From NCBI GenBank assembly GCA_002104945.1, contig MCFH01000018.1, forward strand, positions 434,001 to 498,000: a stretch of 64,000 bases of DNA, in the 5' to 3' direction. The notes under the pieces were generated by a model, which saw nothing but the letters and a program-made list of their open reading frames with translations, ran no database searches and was not told the origin of the DNA. The translations under genes were made by a program, and so were the position numbers. The DNA comes from Piromyces finnis. Its lineage: Eukaryota > Neocallimastigomycota > Neocallimastigomycetes > Neocallimastigales > Neocallimastigaceae. Shown piece by piece: positions 13,109 to 26,206 of this stretch (position 1 is its first letter; the number at the start of each line of letters is the position of its first letter).

Positions 13109-14076
13109 TTGTTTGAATTATAAATTTTTTAGAAAAAAAAATGGTGACTTTATAAAAATTTTTATAAATCCGTATACTTTAATAATCTACTTTATATTAT
13201 CTATATAATTCTATTTATTTTATTAAAAATATTATTGTTTTTTACTTTTTCTTAATTATATAAAAAAAAAGTTTTTCCTTTTTTCATTTTTAATTCTATA
13301 TTTGTACTAGAATACTAAAACTCAAAAAATAAAAAGTAATGAGGATGATAAATATTAAAATTCAAAAATTATAAAGTTAAATATCAAATAGAATAAAATA
13401 ATGAAATAACAAAGAAACAAAATTTTAATATATCAATTAATAATTTTATTTGTCAAAAAAATAATTAAACATATAAATGGAAAACACACCAATGTTTAAA
13501 AATCATTAGATAGATAATGAAAAAATAAATAAAATAAAATATAATAAAATATAAAATAAAATTTATATTTATAATATTTATAATTATATCAAGTTTATTT
13601 AAAAAAAGAAAGAAAGAAAGAAAGAGTAAAAGAAAAAAGAAAAAAATAAAAAAAAAAATAATAAAAAATATAATTCTTATAATAATTTGGGATGGGAGAC
13701 ATTTAACAAATAATTTTTTAAACTTAACAACCTCTAAATTCTTTTTAAATATTAAAAAAGTGTATAGCTCTTGTTTATTTTTTATTTTATATTTTTATTT
13801 TTATTATTCAATAAATATATTATCTATGTTTCTTAAATACAAAAAACATTTATACTGTTGCTTTCATGATGATGATTGCACGTACATATATATAAATAAA
13901 TGTTACTGATAGAAATGAATGATAATAAAAAAATATATAAAACTTTTATAAATATTTTTTTAAACTATTATTTATTGTTATTGATAAAATAAAAATTCAT
14001 TACTATTGTATATTATTATTTGTTTTATATATCTTTACTAATTTATTCCTAATTTTTACATTTCTAAATTAATAAT
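13109..14076. other. Intergenic between membrane-protein and SFT2 genes
   Basis: Upstream of the membrane-protein gene and downstream of SFT2, both on the minus strand. It contains a (GAAA)n purine run near 13607-13650; otherwise only AT-rich sequence is seen. Confidence 0.5.
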
Positions 14077-14212
14077 TTAAATTGGTAAAATAGAACGAGT
14101 CATTCTTGATAAACTTGATGTTCCATTTGGAAGATAAGTAAAAACAAACCAAAGCAAAGCTAATAATTGAATTATACTTGCTAATATTGTCCAAATTAAA
14201 CTGCTTTTCTAT

Positions 14213-14243
<31 letters not shown>

Positions 14244-15304
14244 TTAGTTGATATAATTTATATATATATATATTATGCATGGTATTAAAATATAAAAAGT
14301 TATTTTAATATTAGTAATTAATTACAATAAAGAATTAAAAAGTTATGTTCTATAAGAAAATATAAAAAATAGAAATAAAAAAAAAACTTACAATTATAGC
14401 AGCATATAAAGACAATAACATTGATAATATGTATATTATAGTATATGGAATTCTTTCTTTTGCAAGAAGACTTTTTAATTGAGTTTTTGGACCATTTAAA
14501 ATACCAAAACTAGTTTTATTTTAATTGTATTTTATATTTTGATATTATATAAATGTAAATATAGAAAAAATATTCGATATTTTATAAAAAGTATTTATTA
14601 ATAAACCATTGAATATAATGTTTTAATTTAAAATGCAACAATATAAATATATGAATAAATTTACCTTAGCATAACTAATACACTTCCAAATGTAAAGAGG
14701 GCAGCAAATTTCTTTGGATTTAATAATGATAATGAAAATATTGACTATTTATTTATAGATATCATAAATGAAAAATGTGTATAAAAAAAAAAGATGTTAT
14801 TACTACATTCACACTTTTTTTTTAGTTGTTTTTTTTTTTTAATTACTTACAAGAATAAAGCAAAGAGCACCAGCTCCACAGAAAATTAAAAATGTTACCT
14901 ATTTATATATACATTAATTATATATTAATTTTACAAATAGCATTTTGTTTATATATTTTTTGTTTTAATAAATATTTTTGTTGTTGTTGCTACTATCATT
15001 ATTTTAAAATAATGATTATAATAGTTTAAACAATAAATTTTTAAATATTTACATAACGTTGAAATCTTGATAATCCAAATGGATTGTCATCTTCTTCTTC
15101 ATTTCCTCCAAAACCAAAATTAGATAAACCATCACTTGCACGAGCTCTTAAATTACCTAAAAGTGAAGTATTTTCTTCATTATCAGAATTAGAATTTCTC
15201 CCTAGACCCAATCTTGAAAACCAACTACCGCCATTATTATTATTACTAGTTCCAAAAGATTGAAAACTATTTAAAGAATCTCTAAATGCTTGTTCCGCTG
15301 ACAT
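14077..15304 (-). CDS. SFT2-family Golgi vesicle transport membrane protein
   Basis: Five exons, 15304-15053, 14898-14851, 14744-14665, 14509-14392 and 14208-14077, join in frame to 209 aa. The N-terminal half is a hydrophilic Ser/Asn/Gly-rich cytosolic tail ending in FGLSRFQRY. Four membrane spans follow, with family motifs: FLIFCGAGALCFIL, SLLNPKKFAALFTFGS, ILNGPKTQLKSLL, ERIPYT and LWFVFTYLPNGTSSLSRM. This is the SFT2/SFT2D architecture, tetraspanning proteins of the late Golgi involved in retrograde fusion of endosome-derived vesicles. All phases agree, and the start is the first ATG before the conserved tail. The family assignment is confident. Confidence 0.92.
14212..14248. repeat. TTTA microsatellite in SFT2 intron
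   Basis: A pure tetranucleotide run directly upstream (minus strand sense) of the last SFT2 exon, next to its acceptor. Confidence 0.8.
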
Positions 15305-16622
15305 TTATATCTTTCTTTATGTATTTTTTTTTTCTTTTTTATTTTATTTTATTTTTTCAAATTATTTTAGTAGGGATAAAGTTACAATTATCGTAATAAT
15401 TTCTTTGGATATATATTCTTTTTATATATATTTTTATTGTTATTATTATTATTATTATTAAATTTGATTTATTTTTTTAAAAAAAATAATAAAAATAAAA
15501 ATTAAAAAAAGTTCTTTTTTTTAAAAAAATGGAAAGAATAACTTTTATTTTTATATTTTATCTTTTTTTTTTTTTTTTTTAGTTTTAGTTTATTTTTTAT
15601 GTAAGAGAAGAGTTAACTTTTTCTTCTTTTTAACTATTTATTTACCTTTTTTTAATATATTAAAAATTTTTTAAAAATTAAAATAAACAATATTTTCATA
15701 TTTATTTTTCAGTATCCACGTGAATAAATGATTTAACAGAATAAAAATATGATTTAATTCTATAAATAATAATCTATAACCATAATTTATTTATTATATA
15801 TTTTATCTTCTATTTATGGATGGCAAAAAAAGTACTTTTATATCAATAATAATTAAATGGTAAGGAATGTATTAATTATGGGTCATATCTTTTTGAGATT
15901 AAACTATATTAAAGTTTTTTTTTTAAAAAAAATACTTTATTATAATAATAATAACGTTAAATGAATTAATCATATCTAAAAATTCTATATATCTTATTTT
16001 TTTTTTTTTAAATAAAAATTAATTAATAGTATGATTAATTCATTTAATTATCAAAACCTTAATAGACATATACATATTTAATAGATAATACACTTTACAT
16101 AAAATAATAATAATAGAAAGGATAATTGAAAAACCACAATTTTATTTTTAGTATATTTAAAGTTGATGATGTAGGAAAAGAATAATAAATAAGCATTTTA
16201 ATATGATTTGAGCTAAATTATAATTATATTTTTCTTTTTTTTAGTATTTATAGTTTACTTTATTATTTTGTATCATAAATTAAATTCACTATATTATCGT
16301 TAATATGTATCTTTCAGTGGTTAAAGACATTTGTATCACTATAAAACATTTTTTTACAAAGTAAAAAAAAAAAAAATTAAAAAATGAAAACTAAAATACT
16401 TTTTTTTTTTTTACTTTTTTATTAGTTTCAAATAAAAAAAATTTAAATAAAATTAAAAAAAAAAAAAAATAAATTATTATTTTATTATAATGAAGTGTTG
16501 AATAAATTAGAGAATTTTGTTAATTTAGTAAATTAGAAATAGAAATCATAAAGTTACTTATTAATATACATTACATCACAATTTTTAAAAACTATCAAAT
16601 AACATAATTAAACTATATAATA
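15305..16622. other. Divergent intergenic region between SFT2 and RhoGEF genes
   Basis: About 1.3 kb of A/T-rich sequence with T runs, holding both promoters. It contains one long perfect inverted repeat (listed separately). No coding frame is supported. Confidence 0.55.
15957..16047. repeat. 18-bp perfect inverted repeat
   Basis: TTAAATGAATTAATCATA at 15957-15974 is matched by its exact reverse complement at 16030-16047, with 55 bp between. It could form a stem-loop or mark the ends of a small MITE-like insertion; an obvious target duplication was not seen. Confidence 0.7.
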
Positions 16623-19600
16623 ATGGCTTCATCAACAGCATGGAAAGAATTGTTATTAAAGAAAAAAAAGGTTTATTAATTGTCATAATTCGTATTAATA
16701 AAAGAAAATATTTATACTCATTAATTAAATTAATATATAAAAAAAAATTGAAAATTTAATACCCTAACAATTACAAACAATATCTTATTTGATTTTACAT
16801 TTTCTAAATTATTCATTAGACAAACAATAAAGATACATTAATTGATGATAATGATGAATATTTCAGATTTGTAAGAAACATATTTAAAAAGAAATAATTA
16901 TTATATTTAATATTAACTAAAAATATAATAATAATAATAAAATAATTAATTTTTTTCCTTATTATTTCTTTTAATAATATGATCACAAAATATTATAAAA
17001 GTGTAAAATATCTGGTAGTCAACGTCATTATTCTGCATTACTTTCAAAATTTATTTATCAATTGATTGAATCCGAAAAAATTTATAATGAAACTTTAGAT
17101 ACCGCATTAAATGTATTTTTCTTTTTTCATCCTAATTTACTCGATATATACTTAAAAAAATAATATAAATCAGTATATTATTTAAATTAACATAAGTAAA
17201 CTTTAATATTAGGCATGTATGCATTTATCCGATATTAAAAATGTTGGATTCGAAGAATTTCTTGAAAGATTAACACTACTAAAAAATAGTTGCCAAGAGA
17301 TTCTCGCAGTAAATATCAACTTTTTTTTTAATATATATATATATATCATAAATTAAAAGATTTTTTTTTATTAACATAATTCATTATTTATTTTATTCAT
17401 TTACAATTTCGAAATAAAAAAAAAAGTCTATGCAAAATAAAAATGATGAAAAAATATTTATTAATTACATTACCTCAGCTGTAATATATATATATATTAA
17501 TATTATAAAATAGCATTCTAATTAATAATTTAATAATATGATTATTTATACTTAATATTATATACAAAAATATTTTTAACATTATTAAAATGTATAAAAG
17601 ACATTTTATAAAATTTATCAAGATTATATTTCACATTTTAATAGTGATCTTATAAAAATTCAAAAAGCAAAAAATGAAAATTCAAGATTACAAATTCAGC
17701 TTAAAGTATATTATCATTATACCATTATATTTTTTTTATCACATAAATAATTTTTTTTTAAATATCAAATAAAAATTAAAACGAAAAAATCTAAATATAT
17801 CAATTTATATTTGACTTATTTTTTTTTATATATTAGGATATTGATTTATATTTGAATGCACCATTCAGAAGAATATTCTTCTATAGAGCAATTTATTGGG
17901 TAAAGAAAGAAAAAAAAACATATAAAATATATTTATTTTTTATAAAGAAAATTTAAATCTATTAAAACTAAATCTAATAATATATTAATTTATTCCTTAC
18001 CTTTCTTTTTACCATATATCAATTTAATATATATATATATAAAAGAATATTTTAAGATGTAAAAATCAAAAAACAAAAATAGACGATAATAAAATTATTC
18101 ACTCTTTAAATTCTTTAGTTAATAGTATTTTAAAATGTAAAGAAGAATTACATATTGAAAATGATGATTTTATGAGAATTGCAAAATTCGAACAAGATTT
18201 AGATTCATCTAAAGTTAGTGTTAATGGAGAATCAATGGTATGTATTATTAAAAATAATAATAATAACAATTAGAAAAAAAAAGTTTTTTTTCACTATTCT
18301 TATTTTTTCTCTTCTTTTATTTTTTAATCATTTTTATTTCGAAAATTAATAAACTTTTTTTCTACTATACTAATAAAAAAAATAGACTATATTTACTTAT
18401 TTATGTAATGGAATAAATACATCACCAATAGAAAATACACCAAATATCATTAATACTTATAGTTTAGAAAAAATTACAATTAATAATTCAGATTATGAAA
18501 AATCGACTAAAGAAAATGTTATGGTAACTGTATTTTCTGACTTTTTAATTATTACTAAAGATATCCAAAAAAGTAATAAAGATAATTTAAAAAGTCAATT
18601 AGTATATCCACCAATTCCATTAAAAGAAGTATCCATCACCGAAAGAAAAGTACCAAAACATTTACAAAAATATAATCATTTAGATAATGGCTTTGATAGT
18701 ATAAAATTAAAAAATGAAGATATCAGTTCATTAAACTATACTGACTTTCTTTTTGAATTAAGATGTACCAATCCACAAATTTTTATTGTTCTTCAAACAG
18801 AAAATGATAATGATCGTGAAACATTCATTAATTCTATTATTATGCAAAGAAATTATATATTAAATGATAATCATGGTATTTAATATCATTTTAATTTTAT
18901 TTTTTTTTAATTATACTATATATATGTAGTAATATAAAGTTAGTTAATAATATTTCTTTTTTCATTTATTAATCAACTATAAAAAATTATTTTATAGAAA
19001 TTTATTTTGATAATATAGGTCAGGTAATCGTTTCTTCTACTAAACCAAAGGTTCCACAGGTAAATTTTCAAAATTATTAAAATTTTACTTTTTTTTTCTA
19101 CTCTTTTCATTATCTAATAAAATTATTTATATATAACTTATATATTTTAAAAAAAAAGATTAGCATTGAAGGTGAACCATTATCAACTAGAGGAATGAAA
19201 ATAAATGGAAATGATAATAGAAAAAGTATTTCTAATATGTCAATTGAAGTTGAGAATCCCATTAATGAAAGTAATGAAAACAATAATGAAAATATTGATA
19301 TTGGTGGTTTTACCGATAGAAATGATATGATTCTCACCGAAGATTTATCTAAATTTAATAATACAACCATTTTCCAAGCAATTTGTTCCCCATATTACTT
19401 CAAACAAAATGAATGGATAAAGATGCCAAGATCAATTTTATGTATTAATCAAAATACCGATGGAAGAAACTTTATTACATTGAATGCATCTGCTACTGGT
19501 CGTATTCTTTTAAATGAATATATATGTCCTGATTCGGTAATTAAACAATCCTCTAAAAATGAAAATGTAATTCAAATTAAAACCAAAAGTAGAGGTCTTT

Positions 19601-22239
19601 TCAGTATTAGATTTAGTAAAAATGATACACCAGCCTATACTACTCTTTTAAACTTTTCTAAAAATTTAATTAAGGATTCCATCATATGGACGTATGAAAA
19701 GAAGGAAGAACTCTTTTTAATTGAGAATACACCATCTCTTGATGAAACCTACGATTTAGTCATTAAAAATAATATTGAGGATACCTCTAATTCTTTTAAA
19801 TTATATTGTGAGAAAACCACTAAATATGAAATAGTAGATCATTTATATGTTAAAGAAGGTAACAATTGGATTTCCTTAGGTCTCTCCAAAATCAGTATTG
19901 TCATTCCAAATTACATTATGGAAAATGATATTGAAAATTCAGAAAATATGAATGAAATGGAACTTTTATCCCAAAATTCAATTGAACCCATTATCACAGC
20001 TCATTCATTAACAGACATTAAAAAACCTGGTTCAATACAATCATTGTTAATGTGTTTCCTTCGTGCACCAATTAACCAAGATTGTATTATTCTTAAAAAT
20101 AAAAATATTCATGATGATAATGTTTATGAACTTAATTTCATGTTTGAAGAAAAGATTTACGAATATATGATATACTCCAAAAAAACAGATAATTCTTTAG
20201 CCTTTGTTTCAGAATATATTAATAAGTTGTCTAATTATTACTCTAAAATATTAGAAGAGGAAAAATACGATCCAGAATTCTTTACTAATCCAGATATTTT
20301 AGTTGGAGATACAGAAAATCAAGAATCCGAAGAACAAGACAATAATTCTATTGATAATAACAGTAATTCCAAGGATGAAGAAAAAGAGGGATTTGAAGGA
20401 GAAAGGGTGGAAGAAGAAGAAGAAAATGAGAATGAGGATGAGGATGAATCAGCTAGTGAGAGAAGTAACAGTATAGCTATAAAAGAAAACTTGTTAGCTA
20501 ACTTTACTTTTATGACGACTAGTGAAAAACCACCATTAATTGGTCAAAGTACTGAAAGTCCACAAACTCAAACTCCTCAAACATTCCTATTTGATATGAA
20601 TGACTTTTCAAGTAATGATAAATCAACAGAAAATGAAAAAGATCAAAATTCAGCATCTATTTTCTCAGGATTTACCCTTTCTTCATCAATAAAACAAAAT
20701 GAAAATATAAGTGAAAATAATTCTAATGATCAATTAGCATTACCTCTACTCAGCACCAAGCAAAAGTTTGTTGTACCAGCATTGAATGCCAACACCTTTG
20801 AATTTTCCTTTAATTCAACTACTAAAAAAGAAACATCTTCCACAACTACTAATCCATTATTTGGAAATATGGCTACCACCACCACTACTACTACTACAAC
20901 TGCTAATCCATTATTTGGAAATATAGCTACCACCACTACTACAAATTCTAATCCATTATTTAATAATAAACCAGGACTCTTTGGAAATACTACAAATACA
21001 TTGATATTTGATAATACAAAAAGCTTTGAATTCAACTTTTCTTCTAACAAAAAACAAGCTCAACCTCAAAATACAACTGAACCTATCGTTACTGAAAAAC
21101 CACTTGAGAAGAATGAAATAGTAGCAGAAGAAGAAACCAAGAGTGTTGAAAAGAATGAAGTAGTAGAAGAAAAAGAAACCATAAATGAAATTAATGAAAA
21201 TTGTGTTAATGAAGAAGCTTCAACCAAAATTGAAAATCAAAATACAACTGAAGTTATAATGGAAAAAGAAAATGATTCTGTATTAAATGTTCCTTCTGAA
21301 ACCAAAGATTCTGAAAAGAAAGAAGATTCATACGTTAATGAATCATCAAATAATGAAAAAGAAGAAGAAAAAGAAGAAAAAGAATCTAATGAAAGTAAAT
21401 CACTACCACTTTATAATGATGATATCAATGAAATTAAAAAAGAAAATCATATTAAATATAATTATCCAGAAGAAGTAAATGTTAGTACTAGTGGTACACT
21501 TTTCGATGTATCTGAACCATATAATGAAGTTAAAAGAGAATCTAAACTTAAAAAACAAACCATTTTTAATGATACTCCAACAACAATGGATACCAATGAA
21601 CAACTCATATCCTTCAAATATCATCAATTTATTCGTTCATGTGACGATCTTGTTATTAGTGTCAATAAAATAGAAATTCCAATTAGAGAATTTTCATTAG
21701 ATAGTAGCGACAGAACAAAGGATATAATGAAAGATTCCATTGCTAATCTTAAATTTGAAATCAACAAAATACGTTCTATTTTTAATGATTCAGATACCTC
21801 CATCATCACCTATTGCGAAGAAGAATCACCAAAATCTAATGAGAATCTTACCTCCAAAACAAGTATGCTAAAAAAATCAAAAAGTACTACAGAATTTGAA
21901 ATGAAATTTTTATTTAATGATTGTAAAAAAAATAAAACAACCGAAGTTGAAGAAAGTGACAATAAAAAATTATCCATTCAAAAGTACATTGATAATTACA
22001 AGAACTCGATTCAAAACCCTGATAATAAAATAAAACTCTCTGTAAAAGAAGAAATAAAATCATCAACTATTAAAGAAGAACGTGATGTAAAAACAAACAA
22101 GGTAGCTGATATCATTTTAACCATCAATAATAATATGAATACATGTCAAACATCATTAACTGTTAAAAAGGAAGAAGGTTGTATTACTCAAAATTACGTT
22201 GATAAAATGACAAAAGAATTTATGATGAAAGGTATATAT

Positions 22240-22271
<32 letters not shown>

Positions 22272-23142
22272 CTAATAATTTAATTACTAATTATTAAATT
22301 TATATATAATATCTTTTTCAGAATTAAATAATAATAGTAGTAGTAGTAGTAGTAATAATAATAGTAATGGTAACAAGATAAATACTAATAACACCAATTC
22401 ACTATTAGAAAAAGGATCAAAAGTAAAATGTCTCAGATTATCACCAGCCATAGATGAAAATTTAACTAATGAGGAATTATTATCAGTATACATTAAAAGT
22501 TTAAGACCAGTGAAAAGGCAAGAAAATAATAAAGTAAATAATGAAAATAATGTGAAAGAAAAATCATATTATCAAACCAATGAGGATAGATATAAGATTA
22601 GCGGTAGAAGTGTTAGTTCCAGTATCATTAGTAGTAGTATGGATTCTATCACCTCCTATTATAAATATGTTGAAAATGGCAAGATTGAAATGACCTCCAC
22701 AGGAAATATGAATATGAATGAAGCCTTTGATCTTGTTAGATATAAAATTAAGATTTTAAGAAAACAACTAGATATTGAACGTAGAGCAAGAGAAGATATA
22801 ACAGAGGATTACTTAGCCTTAAGAGAAGAACTTAGAGAATTAATAAAAAAAACAGAATTACTCAATGAAAGTTTTATTATGGAAAGAGAAGCTGGTATGG
22901 AAAAAGACGATTATATTCAATTATTAGAAGAAAAAATAAAAATGTATGAAAATACAATCCAAAGACATAACGAAACCTATCCAGATGATAATATTCCATT
23001 AATTGAAAATGATACAGTACTAGAATTCCTTCAAAATAATCAAGCAGTCGAAGAAGATACAGAAAATTCTAGTGTTATTGAAACTTCTAGTCAAAGTGAA
23101 AGTAATAATGAAAGTTGTCAAACAAAAAGTGACACAGAATAA
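16623..23142 (+). CDS. Dbl-type RhoGEF (DH-PH) with RanBD-like and FG-repeat regions, 12 exons
   Basis: Exons 16623-16670, 16820-16870, 17002-17112, 17213-17308, 17427-17480, 17601-17705, 17837-17899, 18046-18237, 18386-18875, 18998-19059, 19159-22231 and 22322-23142 keep frame throughout and give 1,721 aa. Residues ~40-240 look like a DH domain: a first helix with LIESEKIYNETL (ELI-xTE-xxYV pattern), a middle helix with FYKIYQDYISHF, and YLNAPFRRIFFYRAIY in place of the usual L-xxPxQRixRY. A PH-like segment follows (VTVFSDFLIITKD to a last helix near residue 390). Residues ~490-690 hold two further PH/RanBD-like segments (NEWIKMPRSILCI...GRILLNEYI; NNWISLGLSKISIV). Acidic repeats, three NPLF(G)N motifs with Thr runs (~985-1040) and a C-terminal coiled coil (~1520-1640) complete it. 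Expected role: GDP/GTP exchange on Rho GTPases. The conserved PxQR of the DH core is altered to PFRR. Confidence 0.65.
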
Positions 23143-23603
23143 AAATAAATAATTAAAAAATTTTTATATATAATATATATTTGAAAAATAAATATACTAG
23201 TTTATTAATAATAATAACAAAAAAAAAGTCTAAATATTTGTTCAATATATTGTAATTGAATTCCTATTAATAGATTTGATAAACAAAAACATTTTTTTTA
23301 AAAAAAAAAATAAAATATTTTACCATATAAAATAATTTTTTAAAAATAGTATTAATTTCTATTTCATCGTTTTTGCTTTTCTTTATTTTTTAATAATTAT
23401 ATTATAATGTTTTCTATTCTATAAATTACTTATCCTTCTTAAAGTATTCCATAAAATTAATAAAGAAATAATAATAAACCTAACTATATTCCATTGTTTT
23501 AACAATTTATTTACACTTTTTTAATATTATAACCATATAAGTATATAAATTAATAAATAGATTAATACTATTAGTATTAATAAAATATTAAACACAAACA
23601 GGG
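23143..23603. other. Intergenic between RhoGEF gene and palindrome
   Basis: 3' flank of the RhoGEF gene; single-copy AT-rich sequence with no gene seen. Its right end is the outer breakpoint of the large inverted duplication. Confidence 0.55.
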
Positions 23604-24023
23604 AAAAAAAAATCATTTTTTATATAAAATTAAATATTTTTTATTAAATTAGTTTTTAATTATTTATAGATAAAAATTGTTTTTTTTTTAAATTTAAATG
23701 AATAAATAGATAGATAGTAATAGATACAAAATACAATTATTATTAACTTAAGATTATGATTCTATTAATTTAATAATAATGAAAATATAATTAATTTTTA
23801 TATTTTTAAAAAATAAAGTTTTCTTTCTTCATTTTTAAATGTTATTAATGTATAATTTATGATTTATATATTTGCTAATATTGGGTATTTATGAATATAA
23901 TTATTATTAGTTATGAATTATGTTTTGTTTTATATTTAATGCTTTAATAATATTAATATTATAATATTAATATTATTTTATAATTGAATATTTTAATGGT
24001 TAATTGAATGATGAATTTAATAT

Positions 24024-25526
24024 TTAGTTTAATAACTTTTGTTGCTTATTTTGTTGTTTAAGAGTATCTATTACTTTATAAATTCTATCTAATGATAAAT
24101 TGAGCTCATCTTGTTCAACTGCAAAACATATTCTGAACCAATTTCTTTCCGATTCTTTATCTTCACTGAAAAAGGCTTGACTTGGTGAAATGTAAATTCC
24201 TCCTTCTAATAATTTCATCCATAAATCAAATTCATTGAGTCCGGCTTGATGAAGATCAATGTAAATGAAGAATCCCGAATCTCCTTGAACATATGGAATA
24301 TGGTGAGCATTTAATGAATTGGTTAAGTGAGTGTAGTTCTTGAGTAATTTACGATTGTTATTAATAATGAAATGATCAGTCCATTCTTGATCTGATAAAA
24401 TATTAACAAGAATATTATCAATATTAGTTGGAATACAAGTTAAGAAACAAATCTTTTGCATAGCTGCCATAACTGTTTTAGAATATGAAATGGTTACTCC
24501 GATTCTTAATCCATTTAAACAAAAGTCTTTAGAAAATCCCCATAATCCATGAGTATTTTCTGGATCTGGAAGATCTAAAGAAAAGATGGATGTGAATTTA
24601 CTTTGTTTTCCATCAATATCACTTTCAATTCTTGGAGCATCTTTGTAGCTTTGACATTGTGAACAATGACAATGATAATCTTCAATGGTTTTACCTTCTT
24701 CAATATTTTGTTCAGTAATATCTTTCCAAGTTGAAAGTCCGTAGATTTCATCACAAATAACTATTAATCCATGTGATTTAGCAAAATTACAGAAAAGAAG
24801 AAGTTGTTCAGCACTGTAACTTCTTCCAAATGGATTGTTTGGATTAGCAATGATAATACCTTTGACTGGTTTATCAGCATTCTTTAATGCCTTTTCTAAA
24901 GCTGCTTCATCAACCTTTAAACAATCACCTTCACAATGTGGTACTGGGATGGTGTAGACTCTTGATCCATATTTAATATCAGCTTCGAAACCTCCGTAAT
25001 ATGGTCCTGGAACTAAAACGGCATCTCCATGATCAAATAAAACTTCTCCACATAAATTAAGAAGTGGTCCACATCCATTTCCTACACAAATATTTTCTTT
25101 ACTTAATAAAACTTTTGGATTGAAATGACGATTTAATAACTTGGCAACTTCTTCTCTTAATCTATCAGATCCTGGATTTGGACCATATAATAATTGTTCA
25201 GCAGTAACAGTTGAAACTTTTGGATCATTGATTTTACCTAACATTTCAACATTATTTAATTTGTTTTCGGCAGTTCCGAGATTGATAATACCATTTGGAT
25301 TTGTTTCTGGATGATATTTATTATTACGGACAATGATAATACCTTTACTTAAAAGAAATTCTTCTTTTTGAATTTCTAAAGCTCTATTGGATAACTTTGG
25401 ACCATTGAGTGGAGCATATTCAGATTTGATATTCTTTTGAATATTTGGAACTTTTAAAGATTTTTCCTTTAAGGTAATAATCTTTCTCTTTTTAGATATA
25501 ATAGGTTCGACGGTAGCAAGAGCCAT
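24024..25526 (-). CDS. ACC-synthase-like PLP aminotransferase, copy A
   Basis: Intronless, 500 aa, fold-type I PLP enzyme of the aminotransferase class I/II group nearest in pattern to 1-aminocyclopropane-1-carboxylate synthases and ACCS-like proteins. Visible landmarks: INLGTAENKL (residues 81-90), LLYGPNPGSDRLR (112-124), GPYYGGF (174-180), ANPNNPFGR with Asn231, CDEIYG with Asp259 and Tyr262, the PLP lysine Lys333 in GFSKDF, Arg341 in GLRIG, and Arg465 in NWFRICF for the substrate carboxylate. Between the Asp and Lys motifs a Cys/His cluster, HCHCSQC (285-291), sits in an insertion. No signal peptide is seen, so probably cytosolic. Its protein is identical to copy D. True ACC synthase activity is not established; a plain aminotransferase or C-S lyase is possible. 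Confidence 0.85.
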   Translation of the reverse strand: MALATVEPIISKKRKIITLKEKSLKVPNIQKNIKSEYAPLNGPKLSNRALEIQKEEFLLSKGIIIVRNNKYHPETNPNGIINLGTAENKLNNVEMLGKINDPKVSTVTAEQLLYGPNPGSDRLREEVAKLLNRHFNPKVLLSKENICVGNGCGPLLNLCGEVLFDHGDAVLVPGPYYGGFEADIKYGSRVYTIPVPHCEGDCLKVDEAALEKALKNADKPVKGIIIANPNNPFGRSYSAEQLLLFCNFAKSHGLIVICDEIYGLSTWKDITEQNIEEGKTIEDYHCHCSQCQSYKDAPRIESDIDGKQSKFTSIFSLDLPDPENTHGLWGFSKDFCLNGLRIGVTISYSKTVMAAMQKICFLTCIPTNIDNILVNILSDQEWTDHFIINNNRKLLKNYTHLTNSLNAHHIPYVQGDSGFFIYIDLHQAGLNEFDLWMKLLEGGIYISPSQAFFSEDKESERNWFRICFAVEQDELNLSLDRIYKVIDTLKQQNKQQKLLN

Positions 25527-26171
25527 TTTTGATTCTTATTTATAATTTGTTATTTATATTCTATTAAAAATAATGACGTTTATATAAAATTTGACAGTTT
25601 TTTAAATAAAAGATAATAAAATATTTTTAATTAAAATTAAAATTTTAATTATAATTAATTTCAATGATTAAAATTCGCTTGTAATAAAAACAAAGAATTA
25701 TATAAAAAAATTCTTTTAAAATTGAAGTAATAATTTTTTAATTCTTGATTTGATGTATGTATGAATAATGAAATTATAAAATTTTGAAAATTCTTTTTCT
25801 TTATATATGAATTTTTAAAATTTTTAAATTTTGAATTTTTAATTTCATTTTTATTTTTCAATAATAAATAATTAAATTAATATATCATATATTAGATTAC
25901 ATTTAATTAATTCAATTAATATATAATTTTGTATTATCCATATATTCTATTTTTTGATTTATTAAAAGGAAAAGTTTAAAAAATTTTAACATTTCTTTAA
26001 CAAATTTAAACAGTATATTAGTTTATTTTAATCCAATTAAATGAATGAATATTTTGTAAAAATTATAGTTGATATTAGTTGATATTTAGCCAATAATATT
26101 AGAATAATTTGTTAATAATTCTTTTTAATAAATAAATTAATAAATTAATAATAAATAAATATATAAATATA

Positions 26172-26206
<35 letters not shown>

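Noticed and set aside
20730-21050. Minus-strand 106-codon open frame with Val runs
   Set aside because: Shadow of the Thr/Asn-rich FG-repeat part of the RhoGEF gene on the other strand.
25661-25861. 66-codon open frame upstream of copy A, mirrored at 34361-34561
   Set aside because: Asn/Lys/Phe-rich low-complexity translation of AT-rich DNA; its conservation only reflects the palindrome duplication.
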